A stretch of 64,000 nt of DNA from Micromonospora sp. NBC_01796 (GCF_035917455.1 NZ_CP109078.1:3720001-3784000), one strand, 5' to 3'. Positions 25,889 through 34,675 are shown, counted from the stretch's first letter. Notes: generated by a model from the sequence alone, not told the origin. Program-made: numbers and translations.

Positions 25889-26443
25889 GTGGTTCGGACG
25901 GACGGGTCGCAGCAGACCGAGGGCACCTCGACCCGGATCGGGGTCGCGGTGGACATCCCGCAACCGTGGGGTGACGTGCTCACCCGACGCCGGGCCGAGG
26001 CGGGTGACCCGCAGGCGGCGTACGTGCCGGCGCACCTGACCCTGCTCGGGCCGACCGAGATCCCGTTGGACTACCTGCCGGCGGTGGAGGCACACCTGGA
26101 CAAGGTGGCCGCCGACCACCAGCCGTACACCCTGCATCTGCGGGGGACCGGGACGTTCCGGCCGATCACCGAGGTGGTCTTCGTCGCGGTGGCGGCCGGG
26201 ATCAGCGAGTGCGAGCTGCTGGCCGAGGCGATCAACGGGGCGCCGGGGCTGGTCCGGGACACCCGTTTTCCGTACCACCCGCACGTGACGGTGGCGCACG
26301 ACGTCGCCGCCGAGGCGTTGGACCGGGTGTACGAGGACCTGGCCGGCTTCTCCGCCCGGTTCGAGGTACGGAAGTTCACCCTCTTCTCGCACAGTGGTGC
26401 GGCGCGCTGGCAGCCGCGTCGGGACTACCTGCTGGGCGGCTGA
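25889..26443 (+). CDS. 2'-5' RNA ligase / 2H phosphoesterase family protein
   Basis: 184 aa. Two HxT motifs, HLTLLG (about 49-54) and HVTVAH (about 132-137), define the 2H phosphoesterase fold, which handles 2'-5' linkages or cyclic phosphates on RNA or nucleotides. The start is not certain: the frame opens at GTG 25889. It sits 95 bases after trpS and upstream of a YihY-type gene. The natural substrate cannot be predicted. Confidence 0.85.
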   Translation: MVRTDGSQQTEGTSTRIGVAVDIPQPWGDVLTRRRAEAGDPQAAYVPAHLTLLGPTEIPLDYLPAVEAHLDKVAADHQPYTLHLRGTGTFRPITEVVFVAVAAGISECELLAEAINGAPGLVRDTRFPYHPHVTVAHDVAAEALDRVYEDLAGFSARFEVRKFTLFSHSGAARWQPRRDYLLGG

Positions 26444-26532
26444 GACCCCGTGCGGACCCGCGTGGGGCGTACGGTCCGATCTCGTTGCGCGCCCGACGCG
26501 CCGAAAGCCGCCGGATCGGCGAGGATGACGGC

Positions 26533-27423
26533 GTGAACGTCCTGGATCGGGTGGTGTCGCGCGCCGAGCGGCGGGTGCAGGCGTGGCGTGACCGCTCGCC
26601 GGTGTTCGACCACTTCTGCCGTGCGGTCGGGCGTTACGTCGAGGTGCTCGGTGGACGGCTCGCCGCCGGGATCGCGTACTACGGCTTCTTCGCGGTGTTC
26701 GCCCTCGGCCTGGTCGCGTACTGGATCTTCGGCACGATTCTGGGTGAGAGCGCCCAGGTCAGTTCCGGAGCGGAGCACTTCTTCCGGCAGAACCTGCCGT
26801 TCCTCGACCCGGAGCAGATCCAGCAGGGTGCCCGTCGGGTCGGCATCATCGGCCTGGTCCTGCTGGTGATCACCGGCGTGGGTTGGGTGGAGGCGATCCG
26901 TTCGTCCCAGCGCCTGATCTACCGGCTCAACCAGCAGCCCGGGTACGTGGTGATCCGGCAACTGATCGACCTGGTGGTGGTCCTCGGGGTGTTCCTGCTG
27001 CTGGGCATCTCGGTCGGCGCGGTGGACACCCTGCAGTCGCTGTTCCGGATGGTGTTCGGTTCGCACTCGATCCTGGTCTCGATCACCAGTTGGCTGCTGG
27101 CCGTGGTGATCAACATGGTGCTGGCCACGGCGCTGATGTTGGCGGTGCCCCGGCTGCGGATAACCCCGCGCCGGCTGTTCTCCCCGGTGCTGCTGGTGGC
27201 GCTGGGGGTGACCCTGCTGAACTCGGTGGGTCGCTACTACGTGATCCGGTTCGAGCGGAACCTGGCGTACACCGCCGTCGCCGGTACGGTCGGCCTGCTG
27301 GTCTACCTGTACCTGTTGAACCAGTTGCTGCTGTTCGGTGCGGCGTTGGCGGCGACCAGTCGACGGGGTCGGGTGATCGACCTGGCGGCGGACGACCCGC
27401 TGCCGCCCGGTCCGCCCCGCTGA
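26533..27423 (+). CDS. YihY/BrkB-family inner membrane protein
   Basis: 296 aa with six predicted membrane helices (for example GIAYYGFFAVFALGLVAYWIF, VGIIGLVLLVITGVGWVEAI, LIDLVVVLGVFLLLGISVGA, LLAVVINMVLATALML, LLVALGVTLLNSVG and TVGLLVYLYLLNQLLLFGAA). The YihY landmarks FFAVFAL, the RLIYRLN-type loop and YLLNQLLLFGA are present. GTG 26533 begins the conserved N-terminus. The older name ribonuclease BN is a known misnomer for this family; function is unclear. Confidence 0.9.
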   Translation: MNVLDRVVSRAERRVQAWRDRSPVFDHFCRAVGRYVEVLGGRLAAGIAYYGFFAVFALGLVAYWIFGTILGESAQVSSGAEHFFRQNLPFLDPEQIQQGARRVGIIGLVLLVITGVGWVEAIRSSQRLIYRLNQQPGYVVIRQLIDLVVVLGVFLLLGISVGAVDTLQSLFRMVFGSHSILVSITSWLLAVVINMVLATALMLAVPRLRITPRRLFSPVLLVALGVTLLNSVGRYYVIRFERNLAYTAVAGTVGLLVYLYLLNQLLLFGAALAATSRRGRVIDLAADDPLPPGPPR

Positions 27424-27734
27424 GCCTCGGCGGTTCTCCTCGGCCTGCCGCCCATCGCCACCCACCTATACGGTGAGTGAGATTGTCGCAGCCTCTTGTA
27501 ACGAAGATCCACTTGATGGCATGCTGTCCCGGTGTTCGCGATCATCGCGTGAGCTGGGCCGACGCCTGTCGTCGACCGGTTCTCGGTACGCGTCACCGAT
27601 GGGCCCCCGGCGGTTGTCGCTGCCTGAGCTGAGGCGACCGCCGGGCCAGTATCCCGTCCCGACTCGTCGGGATGATCGCCATCCTGAGCTAGGGCAATTC
27701 GGGCAAATGCCTACGAGACGGTCAATCGGCCGCC
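27424..27734. other. 311-base non-coding gap with two hairpins
   Basis: No ORF with coding character is seen. A strong hairpin (CCCGGCGGT 27606-27614 with ACCGCCGGG 27637-27645, plus inner CGC/GCG) is followed by a weaker one (ATCCCG 27651-27656 with CGGGAT 27668-27673). GCCTGAGCTGAGG near 27622 and ATCCTGAGCTAGG near 27681 are similar. It may be a structured RNA, a leader for the next gene or the yihY terminator; no known RNA family is recognised. Confidence 0.4.
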
Positions 27735-28187
27735 ATGATGGTTCGCGTGGGCGCACTAGTGACGCTGGAACTGCCGGACGACTCGCCGATCCACGATCTG
27801 CCGTGGATCATCACGTTCGGCCCGTTGGGCGACGACGACGAGTGGGAGCCGGTGGTCTGCGGCCCGTACGAGCGACCGCACGCCCTCGCCCTGGCCGAGT
27901 CGGTGGTGGCCGACGAGGATCTGATGGCGGTGGTCGAACCGTTGTTGCCCCGGCTCAGCGCGGACGAGATCCGCGGCGAGATCGCGGCGTCCCGGATCGC
28001 GGCCGAGGACGACACGGTCCAGACCGAGGACGCCGACATCTACGGCGACTACGAGGACCTGCTCGAAGACGAACCCGGCCCGGAGACGGTGCAGCAGCAC
28101 GCCGAGGCGCGACCGGCGCCGAGTCCGGAGGACCTGCGGGCGGGGATGGCCCGGATCGCCGACAAGCTGGGCAACCTGAGCGGCTGA
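27735..28187 (+). CDS. Small acidic protein of unknown function
   Basis: 150 aa cytosolic, strongly acidic protein. The first 60 residues look folded (LVTLELPDDSPIHDLPWIITFGPLGDDDEWEPVVCGPY, then ERPHALALAESVVADEDLMAVVEPLLP). The middle is Asp/Glu-rich (AAEDDTVQTEDADIYGDYEDLLEDE), and a helix (SPEDLRAGMARIADKLGNLS) ends it. The start is ATG 27735 or 27738. I do not recognise the family, though it has the look of a conserved actinobacterial hypothetical. It converges on the TetR gene. Confidence 0.7.
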   Translation: MMVRVGALVTLELPDDSPIHDLPWIITFGPLGDDDEWEPVVCGPYERPHALALAESVVADEDLMAVVEPLLPRLSADEIRGEIAASRIAAEDDTVQTEDADIYGDYEDLLEDEPGPETVQQHAEARPAPSPEDLRAGMARIADKLGNLSG

Positions 28188-28283
28188 CGGAATAACCCCA
28201 GTCGCCCGTCGGCGCGGGGCACAACGGACGACCAGGTTGACGCCGGCATACCCGGCCGGCGGCGGTTCGAACCCCTGGGCCGG

Positions 28284-28889
28284 TCAGCCCCGCACCGGTG
28301 TCGCCGCCAGCAGGGCCCGTACGCCCGCGAGGTAGGTTGCCCGGTCCGGACCGTCGGCCAGGATCCGCTGGAGGAAGTAGCCGGGGATCAGACCGAACAG
28401 GGCCGTCCCCATGGCCTCGGGATCGGCGTCCGACGGCAGCTCGCCGGTGTCGCGGGCCCGCTCGGCGAGGGCCACGAAGTGGTTGCGGAACCCGGTGTAC
28501 TTCTCGTTGACGAACTCCGCCAGTGCGGGGTCGCGCAGCGACTCGGCCCAGACCTGGATGGCGATCCGGAGTATGCCGTCCGGGCCGGTCTGGGCGTCGA
28601 CGAAGGTCAGCGCCCGGTCCATCGCCGCGACCAGGGGTAGTGGCGGGTCGTGCTTGGTGATCTCCACGAAGAGCTGGTCGGCACTGTTGATCACGGTTTC
28701 GGCGATCGAGGTGATCAGCTCGTTCTTGCTCCTGAAGTAGCGGTACACGGCACCGACCGAGAGTCCGGCCTCGTTGATCACATCCTGCATCGAGGTGCTG
28801 TGGAAGCCGTTGCGCAGGAAGCAGCGCCTGGCCGCGTCGAGGATCTGCTGACGGCGGGCGGCGAGGTGTTCGTCGGAGACGCGGGGCAT
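28284..28889 (-). CDS. TetR-family repressor of the divergent membrane gene
   Basis: 201 aa. The HTH is RRQQILDAARRCFLRNGFHSTSMQDVINEAGLSVGAVYRYFRSKNELI (about 12-59); the C-terminal ligand domain includes IQVWAESLRDPALAEFVNEKYTGFRNHF. It is divergent from a membrane protein gene, with 100 bases between the starts, and that gap holds two mirrored 18-bp palindromic sites. The layout strongly suggests that it represses both itself and its neighbour, typical of drug-export modules. The inducer is unknown. Confidence 0.93.
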   Translation of the reverse strand: MPRVSDEHLAARRQQILDAARRCFLRNGFHSTSMQDVINEAGLSVGAVYRYFRSKNELITSIAETVINSADQLFVEITKHDPPLPLVAAMDRALTFVDAQTGPDGILRIAIQVWAESLRDPALAEFVNEKYTGFRNHFVALAERARDTGELPSDADPEAMGTALFGLIPGYFLQRILADGPDRATYLAGVRALLAATPVRG

Positions 28890-28901
28890 GACGCAAACAA
28901 T

Positions 28902-28919
28902 AAAACGAGCGTTCGTTCT
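28902..28919. promoter_or_regulatory. TetR operator 1
   Basis: AAAACGAGCGTTCGTTCT is an imperfect palindrome (AACGA...TCGTT) and the exact reverse complement of the site at 28960-28977. It lies 13 bases upstream of the TetR ATG, over its probable promoter (TTTTAT-like -10 on the minus strand). Confidence 0.8.
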
Positions 28920-28959
28920 TGACGACCGATCCGGGCCGATGGGACGCTGGGTTTTAAAG

Positions 28960-28977
28960 AGAACGAACGCTCGTTTT
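28960..28977. promoter_or_regulatory. TetR operator 2
   Basis: AGAACGAACGCTCGTTTT is the exact reverse complement of the site at 28902-28919. It ends just before AAGGAGAGGGAG, the ribosome binding site of the membrane protein gene, and would block its transcription start. Confidence 0.8.
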
Positions 28978-28989
28978 AAGGAGAGGGAG

Positions 28990-30000
28990 ATGGCTCAGCC
29001 AGCTCACCGGCTCGGCTCACCGATCGTCGTGGCGGTCCTGCTCGCCGCCGTTGCGGTGGTCCTGCAGGCGCTGCTCGTACCCCTGTTTGCAGCACCGGCG
29101 GCGAACCTGGCGCCGCGCGACCTGCCGGTCGCGGTCGCCGGGCCGGCGCCCGCCGCCGAGGCGTTCGCCGCGCGACTGGCCGCAGCCCAGCCCGGTGCCT
29201 TCGACCTGCGTACGCTGCCCGACCCGGCGGCGGGCGACCGTGCGCTGCGCGACCGCGAGGTGTACGCCGTTTTTGTCCCCGGCCCGGACGGGCTGACCCT
29301 GCGCACCGCCGCCGGTGCCAGTCCCACCGTGGCCGCCCTGCTCACCGAGGTCGCCCGAGGTGGCGGCGTCCCGGTACGGGTGGTCGAGGTGGTGCCGGCC
29401 GACCCGGACGACCCGCGCGGCACCGGTTTCGCGGCCGGTTTCCTGCCGCTGGCGCTGGTTAGCGTGCTGGCCGGAGCCCTGCTCGCGCTGCTCGCCGCCA
29501 ACCGGCCCGCCCGGCTGACCGGCCTGGTGGCGTACGGCGTGCTGGCCGGCCTGACCGGCGCGGCCGTGCTCCGGGGCTGGCTCGGTGTGCTGCCCGGCGA
29601 CTATCTTTCCAACGCCGGGGCGATCGGCCTGTTCGCGCTGGCGACCGCGGCGATGGTGACCGGGCTCGGCGCACTGCTCGGCCGGGCCGGGATCGGGCTC
29701 GGCGCGTTCCTGCTCTTCCTGGTCGGCAACTCGCTCGGCGCGGTGGCCGCCGCACCCGAACTCCTGCCCCGTCCGTGGGGGGACCTCGGCCAGTGGCTGC
29801 CGGTCGGTGCCGGGGCCGACCTGCTCCGTTCGGCCGCGTTCTTCGACGGGGCGGGCGCGGGCGCACCGCTGTCGATCCTCGCGGGTTACGCCGCACTCGG
29901 CCTGCTACTGGCTGTGACCGGTCGGGCGGCGATCGCGATCACCGAAAGCGCCCCCGCCGACACGGAGAAGAACCGAATGGTGTCGAATTCGGTAGCCTGA
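28990..30000 (+). CDS. ABC-2/Pip-like membrane protein under TetR control
   Basis: 336 aa. The N-terminal helix PIVVAVLLAAVAVVLQALLVPLF (about 11-33) is followed by an extracytoplasmic region of about 130 residues (PRDLPVAVAGPAPAAEAF...VYAVFVPGPDGLTL) and then about five helices from residue 152. This is the architecture of YhgE/Pip-type ABC-2 permease relatives. No ATPase is adjacent, so the transport partner, if any, is elsewhere. The start ATG 28990 has a very strong site (AAGGAGAGGGAG). Regulated by the divergent TetR through two operators. Substrate unknown. Confidence 0.75.
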   Translation: MAQPAHRLGSPIVVAVLLAAVAVVLQALLVPLFAAPAANLAPRDLPVAVAGPAPAAEAFAARLAAAQPGAFDLRTLPDPAAGDRALRDREVYAVFVPGPDGLTLRTAAGASPTVAALLTEVARGGGVPVRVVEVVPADPDDPRGTGFAAGFLPLALVSVLAGALLALLAANRPARLTGLVAYGVLAGLTGAAVLRGWLGVLPGDYLSNAGAIGLFALATAAMVTGLGALLGRAGIGLGAFLLFLVGNSLGAVAAAPELLPRPWGDLGQWLPVGAGADLLRSAAFFDGAGAGAPLSILAGYAALGLLLAVTGRAAIAITESAPADTEKNRMVSNSVA

Positions 30001-30311
30001 GGAATTGTTATTAACGCGGAACTTGGCCAAACGTTTCCGGTTAGTCACCGAGCGGTACGGCTCTGAGCAGGGAAAACTCCCCTTAGTGTCCGTTTAGGTG
30101 GTTGTGGCCGATCACGTACCAGCACGAAGAGTGATTTCGACCACGAGAGAGTTACGTGAGGGTAACAGCACCTCAACAGTCGGGCACGATTGTCGGCCGG
30201 TGGGTGGGCGCGGGCGTACGCTCCCGTCCTAACGTGGGACGCCGGGTGCAAGGTGCAGGCCGGCTTTTGGGCTGCCACCGCGAGTCGGTGTGCATGGGGA
30301 AGGAGACCGTC
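30001..30311. other. 311-base upstream region of the BMP lipoprotein gene
   Basis: I see no convincing ORF in this stretch. It is AT-richer than its surroundings at the left (TTGTTATTAACG). A small hairpin (GGGAAAACTCCCC near 30070) is visible. A long leader is possible, but I could not match it to a known riboswitch. Confidence 0.3.
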
Positions 30312-31394
30312 TTGCGCTCAGTGCGTGGGATGCGGATCGTTTCGGTATTCGCGGTTGGTGGGCTCGCGTTGGGCGTTGCCGCCTGCGGCGAGGCGCCGAG
30401 CGAGAGTGGTGGCACTGACGCCGCCGCGAAGAAGTACAACGCATGCATGGTGACCGACGTTGGTGGCATCGACGACAAGTCGTTCAACACCTCCGCCTGG
30501 AAGGGCCTGCAGGAGGCCAAGGCGGCGGACAGCAACATCGACATCAAGTACGTCGCCTCGAAGGCCGAGGCCGACTACGAGCCCAACCTGACCCAGTACG
30601 TCAACCAGGACTGCGACTTCATCCTCGCGGTCGGTGGTCTGATGGGTGACGCCACCTCCAAGATCGCGAAGGCGAACCCGGACCAGCAGTTCGGCATCGT
30701 CGACGCGAAGCTCCCGGAGAGCAACGTCTACCCGATGCAGTTCGACACCGCACAGGCCGCGTTCCTCGCCGGCTACGTCGCGGCGGGCATGAGCAAGACC
30801 GGCAAGGTGGGCACCTACGGCGGCATGAAGATCCCGCCGGTGACCATCTTCATGGACGGCTTCGCCGACGGTGTGGCCCAGTACAACAAGGTCAAGGGCA
30901 AGACGGTCCAGGTCCTCGGCTGGAACAAGGCCACCCAGGACGGGTCGTTCACCAACGACTTCGTCAAGCAGGACGAGGGCAAGAAGGTCAGCGACACCCT
31001 GGTCGCCCAGGGCGCGGACATCGTCATGCCGGTCGCCGGTGGCGCCGGTCAGGGCACCACCGCCGCCGCGCAGGCGTCCGGTGGCAAGTTCAACGCGATC
31101 TGGGTCGACGTCGACGGCTGCGAGAGCACCCCGAACTGCCCGGCCCTGGTCACCACCGTGGTCAAGAACATCCCGGACGTCGTCCGGGACGCCGTGACCA
31201 AGGCGGCCAAGGGCGAGAAGCTCGCGCACGACCCGGGCTTCACCGGCACCCTCGCCAACAACGGCGTCGAGCTGGCCCCGTACCACGACTTCGACAGCAA
31301 GGTTCCGGCCGAGCTGAAGGCCGAGGTCGACAAGCTGAAGGCGGACATCGCCGCCGGCACCATCACCGTCACCTCCCCGGCCCAGCCGAAGTGA
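30312..31394 (+). CDS. BMP-family nucleoside-binding lipoprotein
   Basis: 360 aa substrate-binding protein of a nucleoside ABC importer (PnrA/TmpC/BMP type). TTG 30312 is chosen because GGGGAAGGAG lies 6 bases upstream; the ATG at 30294 would place that site inside the gene. The signal peptide ends in a lipobox, LALGVAAC, with the lipidated Cys at residue 25. Family motifs follow: MVTDVGGIDDKSFNTSAWKGLQEA, PNLTQYVNQDCDFILAVGGLMGDAT, DTAQAAFLAGYVAAGMSKTGKVGTYGG and AGGAGQGTTAAA. A strong hairpin separates it from its ATPase and permeases. Confidence 0.93.
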   Translation: MRSVRGMRIVSVFAVGGLALGVAACGEAPSESGGTDAAAKKYNACMVTDVGGIDDKSFNTSAWKGLQEAKAADSNIDIKYVASKAEADYEPNLTQYVNQDCDFILAVGGLMGDATSKIAKANPDQQFGIVDAKLPESNVYPMQFDTAQAAFLAGYVAAGMSKTGKVGTYGGMKIPPVTIFMDGFADGVAQYNKVKGKTVQVLGWNKATQDGSFTNDFVKQDEGKKVSDTLVAQGADIVMPVAGGAGQGTTAAAQASGGKFNAIWVDVDGCESTPNCPALVTTVVKNIPDVVRDAVTKAAKGEKLAHDPGFTGTLANNGVELAPYHDFDSKVPAELKAEVDKLKADIAAGTITVTSPAQPK

Positions 31395-31399
31395 CGTCG

Positions 31400-31442
31400 A
31401 ACCGGCCGCCGGGGGTGAGAACATCACCTCCGGTGGCCGGTT
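31400..31442 (+). terminator. Attenuating hairpin between binding protein and ATPase genes
   Basis: AACCGGCC (31400-31407) pairs with GGCCGGTT (31435-31442), CCGG with CCGG, and GGGTGA with TCACCT (one wobble), around the loop GAACA. It begins 5 bases after the stop codon. A partial terminator here would keep the binding protein more abundant than the membrane components. Confidence 0.7.
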
Positions 31443-31650
31443 CACCCCAGCAGCAGCGACAGCCGGCCGCGCCGGCATTCGGGGTAGCACCCCGGACGCC
31501 GGGGCGGCCGTGTCGCGCCACGCCCGGCCGCACCCGGCCCGGACAGCCCCTGAGCGTACGTTCAGGCAGGCGCCGTACGATGCTCAGCCGTCGGCCGAAC
31601 GGGTCGACACGGCTGACCCGTTCCCCCTCCCGCCCCGCCCCGGTGGCGGC

Positions 31651-31656
31651 TAGGCT
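31651..31656 (+). promoter_or_regulatory. -10 element TAGGCT before the ATPase gene
   Basis: TAGGCT predicts a start near 31663, giving a leader of about 24 nt that contains AGGAGG, and thus a second promoter for the transporter downstream of the hairpin. Confidence 0.4.
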
Positions 31657-31686
31657 GCACCATCGCCCGCACTCCAGGAGGTTGCG

Positions 31687-33243
31687 CTGAGACTCGAACT
31701 GCGCGGCATCACCAAGCGGTTCGGTGACCTGGTCGCCAACGACCACATCGATCTGACGGTAGAGCCCGGAGAGATCCACGCGCTTCTCGGAGAGAACGGC
31801 GCGGGCAAGTCCACTCTGATGAACGTGCTGTACGGCCTGATCCAGCCCGACGAGGGCGAGATCCTGGTCGACGGCGCCCCACTGCGGATCAAGGGCCCGG
31901 CGGACGCCATCGGTGCCGGGATCGGCATGGTGCACCAGCACTTCATGTTGGTGCCGGTCTTCACCGTCACCGAGAACGTCATGCTCGGCGCCGAGCAGGT
32001 ACGCGGCGGCATCGCCGGGTTCCTCGACAAGCGGCGGGCCCGCAAGCTGGTGGCCGACGTCTCCGCCCGCTACAACCTGCGGGTGGACCCGGACGCGGTG
32101 ATCGAGGACCTCCCGGTCGGCGTGCAGCAGCGGGTCGAGATCGTCAAGGCGCTGACCCGCGACGTCGACCTGTTGATCCTGGACGAGCCGACCGCGGTGC
32201 TAACCCCGCAGGAGACCGACGAGCTGCTCGCGGTGATGCGGGCGCTCAAGGAGTCCGGCAAGTCGATCGTGTTCATCACGCACAAGCTCAAGGAAGTCAA
32301 GGCGATCGCCGACCGGATCACCGTGATCCGGCGCGGCCGGACCGTCGGTACGGCGAGCCCGCAGGCCAGCGAGGACGAACTGGCCGCCCAGATGGTCGGC
32401 CGTACGGTCAATCTCCTGGTCGACAAGGGTCCCGCCGATCCGGGTGAACCGGTCCTGGAGATCGAGGGGCTGGTCGTCGACGACGAGCGCGCCTACCGGG
32501 CGGTGGACGGCGTCGACCTGACCGTGCGGGCCGGTGAGGTGCTCGGCATCGCCGGGGTGCAGGGCAACGGCCAGACCGAACTGGTCGAGGCGATCATGGG
32601 CCTGCGGCCGGTGCTGGCCGGCTCGGTGAGCCTGGTCGGGCAGCGGATCGACGGCTGGACCACCAAGAAGGTGCTCCGGGCCGGGGTCGGCTACGTCCCC
32701 GAGGACCGCAGCGTCGACGGGTTGGTCAAGGAGTTCAGCGTCGCCGAGAACCTGGTGCTGGACATCTACGACCAGCCGCCGTTCGGGGCCGGGCTCCGGC
32801 TGCGTCCGGAGGAGATCGCCCGGTCGGCGGCCGAGCGGATCGAGCAGTTCGACGTCCGTACGCCCAGCGCGGACGCGGCCGTCGGCACGCTCTCCGGCGG
32901 CAACCAGCAGAAGGTCATCGTGGCCCGGGAGCTATCCCGCCCACTGAAGCTCTTCGTCGCCGCGCAACCGACCCGCGGCGTCGACGTCGGCTCGATCGAG
33001 TTCATCCACCAGCGAATAGTGCGCGAGCGGGACATCGGCACCGCCGTATTGTTGATCTCCAGCGAGTTGGACGAGGTGATCGGCCTGGCCGACCGGATCG
33101 CGGTGATGTACCGCGGCCGGATTCTCGGCATCGTCGGCCCGGACACCCCCCGCGAGGAGATCGGGCTGCTGATGGCCGGGATCACCGACGAGTCGGCCAC
33201 CCCGACTCCCGGTAGCACCCCTGCGGACGAGGAAACGGCATGA
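31687..33243 (+). CDS. Nucleoside ABC transporter ATPase (two NBDs), CTG start
   Basis: 518 aa. The frame has no ATG/GTG/TTG between its upstream stop (TAG 31651) and ATG 31819, which lies after Walker A. The family N-terminus [20 protein letters not shown] is only complete if CTG 31687 initiates; AGGAGG (31676-31681) lies 5 bases before it. NBD1 has GENGAGKST and DEPTAVLTP, with [15 protein letters not shown] in the signature position; NBD2 has [10 protein letters not shown] as its degenerate Walker [17 protein letters not shown] and AAQPTRGVD. This is the RbsA/BMP-linked two-domain type. It powers uptake with the two permeases downstream. Confidence 0.92.
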   Translation: MRLELRGITKRFGDLVANDHIDLTVEPGEIHALLGENGAGKSTLMNVLYGLIQPDEGEILVDGAPLRIKGPADAIGAGIGMVHQHFMLVPVFTVTENVMLGAEQVRGGIAGFLDKRRARKLVADVSARYNLRVDPDAVIEDLPVGVQQRVEIVKALTRDVDLLILDEPTAVLTPQETDELLAVMRALKESGKSIVFITHKLKEVKAIADRITVIRRGRTVGTASPQASEDELAAQMVGRTVNLLVDKGPADPGEPVLEIEGLVVDDERAYRAVDGVDLTVRAGEVLGIAGVQGNGQTELVEAIMGLRPVLAGSVSLVGQRIDGWTTKKVLRAGVGYVPEDRSVDGLVKEFSVAENLVLDIYDQPPFGAGLRLRPEEIARSAAERIEQFDVRTPSADAAVGTLSGGNQQKVIVARELSRPLKLFVAAQPTRGVDVGSIEFIHQRIVRERDIGTAVLLISSELDEVIGLADRIAVMYRGRILGIVGPDTPREEIGLLMAGITDESATPTPGSTPADEETA

Positions 33244-33315
33244 GCGAGCGGAGCGAGCGAATCATGGGGCTCAGTGCGTTTGTGCCTCGTGACGGCGGCG
33301 AGCGAAGCGAGGCGT
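33236..33315. repeat. 80-bp insertion flanked by 13-bp direct repeats
   Basis: CGGCATGAGCGAG occurs at 33236-33248 and again at 33316-33328. The first copy holds the ATPase stop codon and the second holds the permease ATG. Removing one copy plus the intervening bases would restore an ATGA overlap. The inserted part contains GAGCGAGCGGAGCGAGCG and GAGCGAAGCGAGG repeats. It looks like a small non-autonomous repeat element. Confidence 0.6.
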
Positions 33316-33319
33316 CGGC

Positions 33320-34675
33320 ATGAGCGAGTTGGCTGGTGGGGCGTCGCCGGACAAGGATCCGGCGGACCAGGCGCGGGCCGCGCGATCCGCGGCCGCGAAC
33401 GCCGACCCGCCGAAGCCGGGTACGGGCGACGAGCCCACCACCCCGCCCGGCCGTGGTCCGGTCCTGCTGCGCAGCTTCCTGCAGAACCTCTGGGCGGCCA
33501 ACACCGTCACGGTGACGGTGCTGGCCATCGTGCTGGCGACGGTGATCGGCGCGATCCTGATCATCATTTCCGACCCGGAAGTGCTGCACACCTACAGCTA
33601 CATCACCGCCCGGCCGCAGGACGCGCTGAACTCGAGCTGGTCGGTGGTCAGTGAGGCGTACGCCAACCTGTTCAAGGGCGCGGTGTTCGACCCGGCGGCC
33701 GTACAGGGCTGGATCAACGGCACGAATGGCTGGGAACTGGTCTTCGCGCCGATCTCCGAGACGCTGACGTACACCGCACCGTTGGTCTTCACCGGGTTGG
33801 CGGTGGCGCTGGCGTTCCGGGGCGGGCTGTTCAACATCGGCGCACAGGGTCAGGCCACGCTCGGCGTGATCGTGGCCGCGCTGGCCGGCTTCCTGATCCC
33901 GCTGCCGCCGGTGATCCACCTGATAGTGGCACTGGTCGCCGGTGCGCTCGGCGGGGCGATCTGGGGCTTCATCCCGGGCTTCCTGAAGGCACGGACCGGC
34001 GCACATGAGGTGATCAACACGATCATGCTCAACTACGTCGCCGTCTACCTGCTCTCCTGGGTGATCCTGCAGAAGGTCGTCCACGACCCGAACCGGACCG
34101 ACGCGATCAGCCGCCCGGTCGACTCGTCGGCCCAACTGCCCCGGCTGCTTGGCAGCGACCTGCGGGTGCACGCCGGGATCCTGCTCGCGGTGGTCGCCAC
34201 CGGGGTGGTCGCCTGGCTGCTCAACCGGTCCACGTTCGGCTTCGAGCTGCGCGCGGTCGGTGCCAACCCGGACGCCGCCCGGACCGCCGGCATCAGCGTC
34301 ACCAAGACGTACGTGCTGCTCATGGTGATTTCCGGGGCGCTGGCCGGACTCGGTGGGGCGAACATGGTGGTCGGCTCCACGGCCAGCGCGCTCACCCCGC
34401 TGGTGGTGGCACAGATCGGCTTCGACGGCATCCTGGTGGCCCTGCTCGGGCGGGTGAAGCCCTGGGGCGTCCTGCTCGCCGCGCTGCTGTTCGGCGCGTT
34501 GCAGGCCGGCGGCAACCGGATGCAGTCGTACGCCGGGATCTCGCTGGAGCTGGTGACCGTGCTGCAGGCGCTGATCGTCATCTTCATCGCCGCACCCGCC
34601 CTGATTAAGGCGATCTTCCAGCTCCGCGCCGCGCGAGCCGCCAGATTGCAGACGAGCCTGGCGAAGGGCTGGTAG
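33320..34675 (+). CDS. Nucleoside ABC transporter permease 1
   Basis: 451 aa BPD_transp_2-type permease. A polar N-terminus of about 55 residues (Asp/Pro/Ala-rich) precedes 8-10 membrane helices. The family signature EVINTIMLNYVAVYLLSW lies near 234, GFELRAVGANPDAARTAGI near 311, and IGFDGILVALLGRVKPWGVLLAALLFGALQAGG near 372. It pairs with the second permease to form the membrane channel. Its ATG lies in the second copy of a 13-bp direct repeat, so its first residues (SELAGG) were probably once overlapped by the ATPase gene. Confidence 0.93.
   Translation: MSELAGGASPDKDPADQARAARSAAANADPPKPGTGDEPTTPPGRGPVLLRSFLQNLWAANTVTVTVLAIVLATVIGAILIIISDPEVLHTYSYITARPQDALNSSWSVVSEAYANLFKGAVFDPAAVQGWINGTNGWELVFAPISETLTYTAPLVFTGLAVALAFRGGLFNIGAQGQATLGVIVAALAGFLIPLPPVIHLIVALVAGALGGAIWGFIPGFLKARTGAHEVINTIMLNYVAVYLLSWVILQKVVHDPNRTDAISRPVDSSAQLPRLLGSDLRVHAGILLAVVATGVVAWLLNRSTFGFELRAVGANPDAARTAGISVTKTYVLLMVISGALAGLGGANMVVGSTASALTPLVVAQIGFDGILVALLGRVKPWGVLLAALLFGALQAGGNRMQSYAGISLELVTVLQALIVIFIAAPALIKAIFQLRAARAARLQTSLAKGW

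Noticed and set aside
30001-30311. Purine or guanidine riboswitch before the nucleoside importer
   Set aside because: No conserved junction or loop sequences of known riboswitch classes could be matched by eye.
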